A stretch of 12,816 nt of DNA, taken from positions 1 through 12,816 of the forward strand of contig JAJYIO010000024.1 in the NCBI GenBank assembly GCA_021790035.1. Reading direction: 5' to 3'. Below the pieces are notes generated by a model. It did not search any database. It was not told the DNA's origin and was given only the letters and a program-made list of their open reading frames with translations. The stretch comes from a bacterium (lineage in GTDB: Bacteria > Cyanobacteriota > Sericytochromatia > S15B-MN24 > VGJW01). A program made the position numbers and the translations under genes. Shown here piece after piece: positions 12,724 through 12,816 of this stretch (positions are counted from its first letter, which is position 1; each line of letters begins with the position of its first letter).

Positions 12724-12816
12724 CCTGGACTATTCATGACCCGCTACTCGACCGTCGCATCTCGGCCCGCCTGCTTCGTTGCACCGCGGTCCGTCGGTCC
12801 TCACGTACTGTTCAAG
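12724..12816. other. Right-edge stretch, no supported gene
   Basis: An ATG at 12736 opens a frame to the window edge (MTRYSTVASRPACFVAPRSV...), but there is no ribosome-binding site and its third-position G/C is only moderate, so I do not call it. The minus strand has a short open frame ending at 12730 with poor codon bias. More sequence to the right is needed to decide. Confidence 0.3.

Noticed and set aside
12736..12816. 27-codon frame running off the right edge
   Set aside because: No ribosome site and only moderate third-position G/C. It cannot be judged without more sequence.

Overview
The window is a GC-rich stretch of chromosomal bacterial DNA made mostly of housekeeping and lineage-specific genes. 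I see no tRNA, rRNA, CRISPR array, transposase or phage gene. The organism looks like a diderm: there is a Sec-exported, beta-barrel-like protein at the right end and a peptidoglycan-binding-domain protein. It uses GTG and TTG starts as well as ATG. A DUF4388 / winged-helix-like / MshEN-like protein sits beside a Pdp-type nucleoside phosphorylase and a YhaM-type HD exonuclease. This mix would fit an uncultured high-GC lineage such as a non-photosynthetic sister of Cyanobacteria, but that placement is a low-confidence inference.

Layout. Bases 1-494 (minus) hold the first 164 codons of a pyrimidine-nucleoside phosphorylase that runs off the left edge. Bases 791-1669 (minus) encode a long coiled-coil protein of unknown function. 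It is divergent, across a 378-base promoter region, from a three-part DUF4388 protein at 2048-2989 (plus). A GC-rich, strongly foldable stretch follows at about 3040-3180, then a probable 67-residue basic protein at 3202-3405, then full-length mutS at 3646-6210 (plus). mutS converges on, and overlaps by 36 bases, a YhaM-type OB-fold/HD phosphohydrolase at 6175-7218 (minus). From there to 11900 every gene is on the minus strand: a peptidoglycan-binding-domain protein, folC, a GNAT acetyltransferase, a 369-residue coiled-coil protein with a TTG start, and a small Ala/Gly/Ser-rich hydrophobic protein. A divergent secreted beta-barrel-like protein at 12103-12723 (plus) closes the window.

How the genes relate. 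The recognised functions are independent: pyrimidine salvage, mismatch repair, RNA 3'-end processing and folate polyglutamylation. The minus-strand genes are separated by 58-143 bases, and three of these gaps contain long, perfect hairpins without a U-tract, so they look like adjacent short transcription units more than one tight operon.

Two recurring non-coding patterns deserve attention. First, three genes (the DUF4388 gene, the 67-residue gene and the YhaM-like gene) are each preceded by a tiny ORF of 13, 5 or 4 codons with its own Shine-Dalgarno-like sequence, whose TGA stop overlaps the main start codon in an ATGA or GTGA arrangement. Second, there are the U-tract-less hairpins, one of which reaches into the proposed start codon of the GNAT gene. 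I found no clear defence system or other multi-gene novel system.
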